A stretch of 64,000 nucleotides of DNA from Rhizomys pruinosus (lineage: Eukaryota > Chordata > Mammalia > Rodentia > Spalacidae). The DNA lies in NCBI GenBank assembly GCA_009823505.1, contig VZQC01003052.1, positions 559,332-623,331 of the forward strand, read 5' to 3'. Shown piece by piece: positions 27,761 through 39,755 of the stretch. Position numbers and translations under genes: made by a program. Within the stretch, counting starts at the first letter, position 1. Every line of letters starts with the position of its first letter. Under the pieces are notes generated by a model. It ran no database searches. It was given only the letters and a program-made list of their open reading frames with translations, and had not been told where the DNA came from.

Positions 27761-29078
27761 AAGCCAGTGGACATACCATGTCTCAGACAACATTGACTGA
27801 GAAAAGTACATGCCTGATTCAACAGGGACTGAGAAAGTGTACACGTCTGAGACAACAGGGAGTAAGTCTGTGGACATATCTGACCAAAGAGGGAATGACA
27901 TTGGACATATCTGAGATAACGGGGACTCAAACAGTGAACATGTCTGAGACAACAGCAACTGAGATAGTGGACATGACTTGTCTGAGACAACAGGGAATGC
28001 AGCAGTGGATATGTTCTGAAAAAACAGTTACCAAGACAGTGGACATGTCTGAGATAACAGGGACTGAGACATTGGACATGTCTGGGACAACAGGGACTTA
28101 GAGAGTGGACAATCTAAGACAAAGGGGACTCAGACAGGTGACATGTCTGAAAGAAAAGGGACTGAGACAGTAGATATGTCTGAAACAACAGGGACTGAGA
28201 CAGTGGACATGTCTGACACAACAGATACTGAGACCTCGGACATGTCAGAGACAACAGGGAAAAAGAGATTGGACATGTCTGAGACTGCAGGGACTCAGAC
28301 CCTGCACATATCTGAGACAACCAGGACTGAGATTTTGGACATGTCTGAGAGAACAGGGACTGAGACAGTAAACATGTTTGAAACAACAGGGAATCAGACA
28401 ATGGACATGTCTGAGACAACAGGGACTGAGACAGTGGACTCATCTGAGCCAACAGGGTTCCAGACAGTGGAGCTGTCTGAGACAACAGCGACTGAGACAG
28501 ATGACATATCTTCGACAGAGGACAAGTCCTGTCTGAAATGACAGTGACTTAGACAGTGGACACATCTGAGACAAAAGGGACTGAGAGAGTGGACACCTCT
28601 GAGTCAACAGGGATCAAGACAGTATACCTGTGTCAGACAAGAGAGGCTGAGACAGCTGATATAACTTAGCCAGTGGACAAGTCCTATCTGAGATAACAGG
28701 GCCTGAGACACTGGACACATCTGAGACAACAGTGTCTGAAACAGTGGACACATATGTGACATCCAGGATTGAGACAGTGGACATATCTGAGACAAAAGGG
28801 ACTGAGATAGTAGACATGTCGGACACAACAGGGCCTGACACAGTGGATATGTCTGAAATAACAGGGACTGAGACAGTGGACATATCTGACACAACAGGGA
28901 CTGAGACATTGGACATATCTGATACAACTGTGAATAAGAGCATGTTCACTTCTGAGACAACAGGGTTTGAGACAGTAGATATATCTAATATAACAAGTAC
29001 TGGGAAAATGGACATGTCTGATACAACAGGGACTGAGACAGTGGACATGTCTGACAAACAGGGAAGGACACAGTGGAT

Positions 29079-29628
29079 ATGTCTGAAATAACAGGGACTG
29101 AGACAGTGGACATGTCTGAGATTGCAGTGACTGCGACAGTGGACTCATCTGAGACAACCAGGATGGAGACATTGGATATGTCTGAGACAACAGGGACTGA
29201 AACAGTGGACATATCTCATACAACTGGTACGAAGAGCATGTTCATGTCTGAGACAATGGGGACTGAGACAGGCGACATGTCTGAAAAAAGATGGACTGAG
29301 ACAGTGGACATGTGTGAGACAACAGGGAGTGAAACCGTGGTCATTTCTGAGACAACAGGAACTGAGACAGCGGACATATCTGAGACAACAGGGACTGAGA
29401 CAGTGGATATGTCTGAGACACCCGGCACTTGGACAGTGGACACATCTCAGACAACCGGGACTGAGAACGTGGACATTTCTGATACAACGGGTACTGAGAC
29501 AGTGGACATGTCTGAGGCAACAGGGACTGAGACAGTGGACATGTCTGAGACAATACAGACTGGGACAGTGGACACATCTGAGGCACCTGGACTGAGACAC
29601 TGGACGTATATAAGACAACAGGGACTAG
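29079..29628 (+). repeat. Duplicated block, copy 1 (partner 32,411-32,960)
   Basis: This 550-bp block matches 32,411-32,960 at a constant offset of 3,332 bp. Shared private variants are 'gcagtgactgcgacagtgga', 'aaccaggatggagacattg', 'actggtacgaagagcatg' and 'gacttggacagtggacac' (or close). It ends with the GGCACCTGG/TATATAAG block. Confidence 0.88.
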
Positions 29629-30130
29629 ATATGTCTGATAAATCTGTGACTAACAGCATGTTCATTTCTGAGACAATGGGGTCAGAGACAGGCGACATGT
29701 CTCAAACAGCAGGGACTGAGACAGTGGTCATGTCTGAGACAACAGGGACTGAGAAATTGGACATGTTTGAGATGAAAGGAACTAAGACAGTGGACACGTT
29801 GGAGACAAATGTTTTCGAGAATGAGGGTATGTCTGGGAAAACTGAGACTGAGATATTTGACATATATGAGAGAGTGGACACGTCTGAGACAACAGGGACT
29901 GAGACAGTGGGCATGTCTGATACAACAGAGACTGAGACTTTGGACACGTCAGAGACAACAGGGCCTAAGACAGTTGACATGTCTGAGACAACACACATAT
30001 CTGAGACAACAGGGCCTGAGACCATGGACATGTCTGAAACAAAAGTGACTGAGGCAGTGGACATGTGTGAAACAACGGACTGAGATAGTGGTCATGTCTG
30101 AGACAAGAGGGACTGGGACATTGCGCACTT
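29628..30130 (+). repeat. Duplicated block, copy 1 (partner 34,080-34,650)
   Basis: This block is related to 34,080-34,650 through the string around 'gagggtatgtctg', 'gagatatttgacatatatga' and 'cctaagacagttgacatgtc'. A few indels separate the copies. In both loci the block follows a GGCACCTGG/TATATAAG block. Confidence 0.75.
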
Positions 30131-30157
30131 CAGAGGCCAACAGGGACTGAGACAGTG

Positions 30158-32340
30158 GACATGTCTGATACAACTGTGACTAAGAGCATATTCTTATCTG
30201 AGACAACGGGGACTGAGACAGGTCACATGTGTGAAACATCAGGGACTGAGACATTAGATATATCTGAGGTAACAGGGACTGAGACAGTGGACATGTCTGA
30301 GACAACAGGGACTGAGACTGTGGACATGGTTGAGACAGCAGGCACTGAGACAGTGTGGAAGTGTGAAACATCAGGGAATGGGACAAGGCACATGTCTTAG
30401 ACAAAAGGGACTGAGAGTTTGGACACATCTGAGTCAACAGGGTTGGAGACAGTGGAAATGTCTGAGATAACAAAAGCTGAATCATTTGACATGCTTAGCC
30501 AGTGGACAAGTCCTGTCCGAGATGACAGGGAATGAGAAAGTGGACACATCTGAGAAAACAGGTCCTGAGACAGTGGACACATCTGAGAAAATTGGTACTG
30601 AGACAGTGGACATGACTGAGACAACAGGGACAGAGACAGTGGACATGTCTGAGACCACAAATATGTCTGAGACAACAGGGTTGGAGATCATGTCAATGTG
30701 TGAGAAACCAGGGACTGAGGCAGTGGACATGTCAGAAAAAAAATGACTGAGAAATTGGACATATATGAGCCAGCAGGGGCTGAGTCAGTCGACACTTCTG
30801 AGACAACAGGGTTTGAATAAGTGGACATGTCCCAGACAACAGGGCCTGAGACAGTGGACATGTCTGAGACAAAAATGACTAAGACAGTGGACACGTCTGA
30901 GTCAACAGGTTTTGACATCATGGACATGTCTGAGAAAACAGTGACTGATACAGTGGACATGGCTGAGACAAGAGGGAGTGAGACATTTGACATGTCTGAG
31001 ACAGTGGACATGTCCCTGTCTGAGAAGACAAGGACATAGACAGTGGATACACCTGAGATATCAGGGACTTAGACAGTGGACACGTCAGAGACAACTGGGA
31101 CTGAGACAGTGCACATGGCCGAGACAACAGTCACTGAGACAGTGGACAAGTGTGAAACATCAGGGAACAGGACAGTGGACATTTCTGAGAGAAAAGGGAA
31201 TAAGACAGTGGACACATCTTATTCAGCAGGGTTTGAGACTGTGGACCTGTCTGAGACAAAAGAGGCTGAGTCAGTAGACATGTCTTAGCCAGTGGACAAG
31301 TCCTATCTGAGATGACAGGGAATGAGAGAGTGGACACTGCTTAGAAAACATTTACTGAGACAGTGGACACATCTGAGAAAACCAGGACTGAGACAGTAGA
31401 CATATCTGAGGCAACAGGGAATGAGACAGTTGTCAAGTCTGAGATAACAAAGACTGACACAGTGGATATGTCTGAAACAATGTCTGAGACAACAGGGACT
31501 GAGAGAGTGTACATGTCTGATACAACTGTGAATAAGAGCGTGTTCATGTCTGAGAAAACGGGGACTGAGTCAGGCCACATGTGTGAAACTTCAGGGATTG
31601 AGTCAGTAGATATATCTGAGACAACAGGGACTGAGACAGTGGACAAGTCAGAGACAACACAGACTGAGACAGTGGACATGTCTGAGACAAAAGGTCCTGA
31701 GATATTGGACACGTCTGAGTCAACAGGATTTGAGATCATGGAAATGTCTGAAACAACAGGGACTGAGACAGTAGACATGGCTGAGACAACAGACACTGAG
31801 ACAGTGGACAAGTGTGGAACATCAGGGAATGGGACAGTGGACATATCTGAGACTAAAGGGCCTGGACAGTGGACACATCTGAGTAAGCAGGGTGGGACAC
31901 AGTGGACGTGTCTGAGATAATAGAGGCTTAGTCAGTTGATATGTCTTAGCCAGTGGACAATTCCTGTCTGAGATGACAGGGAATGAGAGAGTGGACACAT
32001 CTGAGAAAACAGCGACTGAGACAGTGGACACATCTGAGACAACCGGGACTGAGACAGTTGACATATCTGAGACAATAGGGACTTAGAGAGTGGACATGTC
32101 TGAGACAACAGGTACTGACACAGTGGATATGTCAGAAACAACAGGGACAGAGACAGTGGGCATGTCTGAGACAGTAGACATGTCAGTTACAGCTGTGACT
32201 TAGAGCATGTTCATTTCTGAGACAACCAGGACTGAGACAGTGCACATATCTGAGACAATAGGGACTGAGGCAGTGGTCATGTATGAGACAAGAGGGGCTG
32301 ACACAGTGGATATGTCTGAAACAACAGGGACTGGGACAGT
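30158..32340 (+). repeat. Segmental duplication, copy 2 (partner 15,111-17,311)
   Basis: This is the second copy of the 2.2-kb higher-order block at 15,111-17,311. It shares the same order of variant units and both linker types (near 30,493, 31,010, 31,283 and 31,943). It lacks 15 bp near 32,170 relative to copy 1. Downstream the two loci diverge in unit order. Confidence 0.9.
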
Positions 32341-32410
32341 GGACATGTCTGACACAACAGGGACTGAGACAGTGCACATGTCTGACATATCAGGGACAGA
32401 CACAGTGAAT

Positions 32411-32960
32411 TTGTCTGAAATAACAGGGACTGAGACAGTGGACATGTCTGAGACTGCAGTGACTGCGACAGTGGACACATCTGAGACAACCAGGATGGAG
32501 ACATTGTATATGTCTGAGACAACAGGGACTGAAACAGTGGACATATCTCATACAACTGGTACGAAGAGCATGTTCATGTCTGAGACAATGGGGACTGAGT
32601 CAGGCGACATGTCTGAAAAAAGAGGGACTGAGACAGTGGACATGTGTGAGACAACAGGGAGTGAGACCGTGGACATGTCTGAGACAACAGGGACTGACAC
32701 AGCGGACATGTCTGAGACAACAGGGACTGAGACAGTGGATATGTCTGAGACAACAGGGACTTGGACAGTGGACACATCTCAGACCACCGGGTCTGAGACC
32801 GTGCGCATTTCTGAGACAAGAGGTACTGAGATAGTGGACATGTCTGAGCCAACAGGGACTGAGACAGTGGATATGTCCGAGATAATACAGACTGGGACAG
32901 TGGACCCATCTGAGGCACCTGGATTGAGACATTGCACCTATATAAGACAACAGGGACTGT
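32411..32960 (+). repeat. Duplicated block, copy 2 (partner 29,079-29,628)
   Basis: This is the second copy of the 550-bp block at constant offset 3,332. It follows almost directly on the 2.2-kb segmental duplication that ends near 32,340, so this locus is a patchwork of copies from at least two sources. Confidence 0.88.
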
Positions 32961-34079
32961 GGCATTGGATATGTCTGATACAACTGCGAATAAGAGCGTG
33001 TTCATTTCTGAGGCAATGGGGATTGAGACAGGTGACATGTCTCAAACAGCAGGGACTGAGACAGTAGATATGTATGAGACAACAGGGACTGAGACAGTGG
33101 ACATATCTAAAACAACAGGGACTGCGACAGTGGACATCTCTGAGAAAACAGGGACTGAGACATTGGACATGTCTGAGACAACTGCGACTAAGAGCATGTT
33201 CATGACTGAGACAACAGGGACTGAGACAGGCGACATGTCTGAAACAACAGGGACTGAGACAGTAAATATATCTGAAACAACAGGGACTGAGGCACTGGAT
33301 ATGTTTGAGACAACAGTGCCTGAGACAGTGGACATGTCTGAAAGAGCAGGGAGTGAGACGTTGGACATATCTGACACAACAGGTACTGAGACAGTGGACA
33401 TGTTTGCAACAAAAGGGACTGAGACAGTGGACATGGCGGGGACAACTGGGTTCAAAACAGTGGGCATGTCTGAGACAACAGAGACTGAGAGAATTGACAT
33501 GTGTGAGAAATAGGACATGTCCTTTCTTAGAAGACAGGAATTTTGACGGTGGACACATACTACATAACAGGACTGAGACAGTAGACATATCTGAGACCAC
33601 AGGGACTGAGACAGTAGACATGTCTGAGACAACAGGGACTGAGACAGTGGATATGTTTGAGACAACAGGGACTTGGACAGTGGACACATCTGAGACAACA
33701 GGGAGTGAGACCGTGGACATTTCTGAGACAACAGGGACTGATACAGTGGACATCTCTGAGACAACAGGGACTGAGACAGTGGACATCTCTGAGACAACAG
33801 GGACTTGGACAGTGGACACATCTCTGAGACAACCGGGACTGAGATCGTGGACATTTCTGAGACAACAGGGACTTAGGCAGTGGACATCTCTGAGACAACA
33901 GGGGCTGAGACAGAGGACATGTCTGAGACAACAGGGACTGAGACAGTGGACATGTCTGAGGCAACAGGGGCTGAGAGAGTGGACATGTCTGAAACAATAC
34001 AGACTGGGACAGTGGACACATCTGAGGCACCTGGTCTGAGACAGTGGATGTATATAAGACAACAGGGACTGTGATATTG

Positions 34080-34650
34080 GATATGTCTGATACAACTGTG
34101 ACTAAGAGCTTGTTCATTTCTGAGACAATGGGGACTGAGACAAGCGACATGTCTCAAACAGCAGGGATTGAGACAGTAGATACGTCTGAGACAACAGTTG
34201 CTGAGACAGTGGACATGTCTGAGTCAACATGGACTGAGACAGTGGTCATGTCTGAGGCAACAGGGACTGAGCAATTGGACTGAGACAAAAGGGACTAAGA
34301 GATTGGACATGTTGGAGACAAAAGTTTTCAAGACTGAGGGTATGTCTGATAAAACAGAGACTGAGATATTTGACATATATGAGAGAGTGGACACGTCTGA
34401 GACAACAGGGCCTGAGACAGTGGACATGTCTGATACAACAGGGACTGAGACTTTGGACACGTCAGAGACAACAGGGCCTAAGACAGTTGACATGTCTGAG
34501 TCAATACACATACCTGAGACAACAGGGCCTGAGACCATGGACATGCCAGAGACGACAGGGACTGAGACAGTGGACAGTGTCAAACAACTAGGACTGAGAT
34601 AGTGGTCATGTCTGAGACAAGAGGGGCTGGGACATTGGACATGTCAGAGA
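34080..34650 (+). repeat. Duplicated block, copy 2 (partner 29,628-30,130)
   Basis: This is the second copy of the block that contains 'gagatatttgacatatatga', ending near 'gaggggctgggacattgg'. Limits are approximate because both copies carry indels. Confidence 0.72.
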
Positions 34651-37600
34651 CAACAGGGACTGAGACAGTGGACATGTTTGAGAAAACAGGAAATCAGACA
34701 ATGAAATGTCTGAGACTGCAGGAACTCAGACACTGGACATATCTGACACAACAGAGATTGAGACTTTGGTCATGTCTGAGACAAAAGGGACTCAGACAGT
34801 GGACATGTCTGAAACAACAGGGACTGAGACAGTGCACATGTCTGAGACAATGTGGACTAAATTTGTGGACATGTCTCAGCAAAGACTGAATGACATTGGA
34901 CATAAGTGAGATAACGGGGACTCAGAGAGTGGACATGCTTGAGACAACAGGCACTGAGACAGTGGACCAGAGTGAAACAACAGGATTGAGACACTGGACA
35001 TATCTGAGACAACAGGGACTGAGATAGTGGACTCGTCTGAGTCAACAAGGTTCCAGACAGTGGACCTGTCTGAGACAATAGGGACTGAGAAATTTGCCAT
35101 GTCTTCATCAGTCGACAAGTCCTATCTGAGATGACAGTGACTGAGACAGTGGACACATCTGAGGAAACAGGGACTGAGACAGTGGACCTGGCTGATGAGA
35201 AAGGTACTGAAACAGTATATATGTCTGAAATAACAGGGACTGAGACAGTGTACATGTCTGAGACAACAGGGACTAAAATAGTGGACATGTCTGATACAAC
35301 TGCGACTAATAGCGTGTTTATGTCTGAGACAATGGGGACTGAGACAGGCAACATGTGTGAAACAACAGGGACTGAGACAGTAGATATATCTGAAACAGCA
35401 GGGACTGAGACAGTGGACATGTCTGAAACAACAGGTTCTGAGACAGTGGATATGTCTGAGACAACACACATATCAGAGGCAACAGGGTCTGAGACCATGG
35501 ACGTGTCTGAGACAACAGGGACTGAGACAGTGGACATGTGTGAAACAACTGGTACTGAGACAGTGGACATGTTTCATACAATAGCGATTAAGAGCAACTT
35601 CATGTCTGAGACAACGGAGACTGAGACATGTGACATATGTGAAACAACAGGGACTGAGACAGTGGATATGACTGAGTCAACAGAGACTGAGACAGTGGAT
35701 ATGTCTGACACAACAGGGACTGAGACAGTGGACTTGTCTGAAACAACAGGGACTGAGATAGTGGACATGTCTGAGAGAACACACAGATCTGACACAACAG
35801 GGTCTGAGACCATGGACATGTCTGATACAACAGGGACTGAGTTAGTGAACATGTGTGAAACAACTGGGAATGAAAAAGGGTTCATGTCAGAGACAACAGG
35901 GATTCTGACATTGGAAATGTTTGAAACTGCAGGGACTCTGAGACTGGACATATCTGACACAACCAGGACTGAGACTTTGGTATGTCTGAGACAACAGGGA
36001 CTGAGACATTTGAAATGCCTGAGACAACAGGGACTGAGACAGTACACATGTCTGGGACAAGAGTTCTGAGACCGTGGACATGTCTGAGACTACAGGGACT
36101 GACACAGTGGACATGTCTGAGACAATGGGAACAGAGACCTTTTACATGTCTGAGATAACAGGGACTGAGACAGTGGACATGTATGAGACAGCAGGGACTG
36201 AGACTTTGGGCATGTTGGAGCCAAGAGGGACTAAGACAGTTGTTATTTCTCAGACAACACACATATCTGACACAAAAGGGTCTGAGACCATGGACGTCTG
36301 AGACAACAGGGATTGACACAGTGGACATGTGTGAATCACCTGGGACTGAGATAGTGGTCATGTCCGAGACAAGTGGGACTGGGAGAGTGGACACATCAGA
36401 TATAACAGGGACCGAGACAATGGACATGTTTGAGACAACAGGGAATCAGACACTGGAAATGTCTGAGATTGCAGAGACTCAGACACTGGACATATCTGAC
36501 TCAACCGGGACTGAGATTTTCGTCATTTCTCAGACAACAGGGAGTGAGACAGTGGACATGACTGAGACAACAGGGACTGACAAGGGACATGGCTGAGACA
36601 ACAGGGACTGAGACCATGGACAACTGTGAAACAACAGTTAATGAGATAGTGGACATAACTGAAACAAAAGGGAATGAGACATTGGACACATCTGAGTCAA
36701 CAGGGATGAGACCATGGACATAGCTGAGACAACAGGGACTGACAGCCTGGACATATCTGAGAAAGAAGGGACTAAGACAGTGGACACGTCTGAGTCAACA
36801 GGGTTCAAGACAGTGGACCTGTCTGAGACAATAGAGACTGAGACAGTTGACATATCTTAGCTTTTGGAAAAGTCCTGTCTGAGATGACAGCGACTGAGAC
36901 ACTGGACACATCTGAGACAACAGGGACTGAGAAAGTGTACACTCCTTAGAAAACTAGGACTGAGACAGCGGACACATCTGGGACAACAGGGACTGAGACA
37001 GTGGACATGTCTGAGACAACAGGGAGTGACACAGTGGATATGTCTGAAACAACAGGTAATGAGACAGTGGACATGTGTGAAAAAAACAGGGACTGGGAAA
37101 TTAGACATGTCTGAGACAGAAAGAACTGAGAAAGTGGACATGTCTGAGAAAACAGGGACTGAGACAATGGACATGTCTGAGACAACAGGGTTCAAGTAAG
37201 TGGACATGTCTGAGACAACAGTGGCTTATACATTGGGCATGTCTGAGACATCAGGGACTAGGAACGTGGACATCTCTTAGAGAACAGATACAGAGACAGT
37301 GGACATGCCTGAGACAACAGGGATTTAGACATTGTATATATCTGAGACATCAGGAACTGAGACCGTGGATATGTTTGAGAAAAGGGACTGAGACAATGGA
37401 CATGTCTGAGACAACAGGCTCTGAGATAGTGGACATGCCTGAAACAACAGGGACTGAGACAGTGGACATGTATGAGACAACACACATAACTGAGACAACA
37501 GGGTCTGAGACCATGGACATGTCTGAGACAACAGGGACCGACACATTGGACATGTATGAAACAACTTGGACTGACACAGTGGACATGTTTGAGACAAAAG

Positions 37601-39452
37601 GGACTGAGACAGTGGACATATCAGAGACAACAGGGTTCGAGACACTGGGCAGGTCTGAGAAAACAGAGACTGAGACAGTTAACATATCTGAGACAGTGGA
37701 CATATCCTTTCTTAGAAGACAGGAACTTAGACTGTTCACACATACTCGACAACAGGGCTTGAGACAGTGGACATATCTGAGACAACAGTGACTGAGACAG
37801 TGGACATGTCTGAGACAACAGGGACTGAGACAGTGGATATGTCTGAGAAAACAGGGACTGAGATACTGGACGTGTCTAAGACGACAGGGAAAGAGACAGT
37901 GGACATATCTTGTCTGAGACAACAGGGATTGCAACAGTGGATATGTTCTGATAAAACAGGGACCAAGACTGTGGACATGTCTGAGACAACAGAGGCTGAG
38001 ACATAGGATATGTCTGAGACAACAGGGACATAGAGAGTGGACACATCTAAGACAATGGTGACACAGACAGGCGCCATGTCTGAAACAACAGTGACTGAGA
38101 CAGTAGATATATCTGAAACAACAGAGACTGAGACAGTGGACATGTCTGAGACAATAGGTACTGAGACCTTGGACATATCTGTGACAACACGGAATCAGAC
38201 ACTGGACATGTCTGAGACTGCAGGTACTCAGATCCTGCACATGTGTGAGACAACCGGGTCTGAGACTTTGCACATGTCTGAGAGAACAGGGAATGGGACA
38301 GTGGACATGTCTGAGACTACAGGCACTGAGACAGTGAAGATGTGTGAAACAACAGGAAATGAGACAGCGGACATCTCTGAGACAACAGGGCCTGAGACAG
38401 TGGAGTCATCTGAGTCAAACGGGTTTGTAAATGTGGACCTGTCTGAGACAATAGCTACTGAGACCGTTGAAATATATTCGCCAGCGGACAACTCCTGTCT
38501 GAGATGACAGCAAATGAGACAGTGGATACATCTGATACTACAGGGACTGACACAATGGACATGTATGACACAACGGGAACTGAGACCTTTTACATGTCTG
38601 GGATAACAGGGACTGAGACAGTGGACATATCTGAGACAATAGGGACTGAGATAGTGGATATGTCTGAGACAACACTGAGACTGTGGACATGTCAGAGACA
38701 ACAGGGACTTAGACATTGGATATGTCTGAGACAACAGGGATAGAGACAGAGGACATGGATGAGACAACAGGGACTGAGACAGTGGACAAGTGTGAAACAA
38801 CAAAGAATGAGATAGTGGACATATCTGAAACAAAAGAGACTGAGACAGTGGACACCTCTGAGTCAACAGAGTTTGAGACCATGGACATGTCTGAGACAAC
38901 AGGGAGTGAGACAGTGGACATGGCTGAGACAACAGGCACTGAGACAGTGGAAAAGTGTGAAATAACAGGGAATGAGACAGTGGACATTTCTGAGACATAA
39001 GAGAATGAGAGAGTGGACACGTCTGAGTTAACAGGGTTTGAGACAGTGGACCTATCTGAGACAATAGAGGCTGAGACAGTTGACATGTCTTAGTGGACAA
39101 GTCCTGTCTGAGATGACAGCGACTGAAACACTGGACACATCTGAGACAATAGGGACTGAGAATGGACACACCTGAGACAACTAGGATTGAGAAAGTGGAC
39201 ATATCTCATACAACAGGCAATGAGACAGTGTGCATGTCTGACACAACAGGGACTGACATGGTGGATATGTCTGAAACAACAGGGACTGAGACAGTGGACA
39301 TGTCTGACACGACAGGGACTGACACAGTGGACATGTCTGATACAACTGCGACTAAGAGCGTGTTCATTTCTGAGACAGTGGGGACTGAGAAATGCGAAAT
39401 GTCTCAAACAGCAAGGACTGCGTAAGTAGATTTGTCTGAGACAACAGGGACT

Positions 39453-39755
39453 GAGACAGTAGACATGTCTGAGACAACAGGGATAGAGAGAGTGTACATG
39501 TCTGAGACAACAGGGACTGATATATTGGACAGGTCTCAAACTACAGGGATGAGACAGTGGACATGTCTGAGACAACACACATATATGAGACAACAGGGTC
39601 TGAGACAGTAGACATGTCTGAGACAACAGGGATAGAGAGAGTGTACATGTCTGAGACAACAGGGACTGATATATTGGACAGGTCTCAAACTACAGGGATG
39701 AGACAGTGGACATGTCTGAGACAACACACATATATGAGACAACAGGGTCTGAGAC
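39453..39755 (+). repeat. 149-bp tandem duplication
   Basis: A segment containing 'atatattggacaggtctcaa' and 'acacacatatatgagacaac' occurs twice in succession with period 149 bp ('ctacagggat' at 39,541 and 39,690). The copies look identical over nearly the full length. The period is 4 x 33 + 17, so the event shifted the array out of its 33-bp register by half a unit, and it is recent. Confidence 0.9.
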
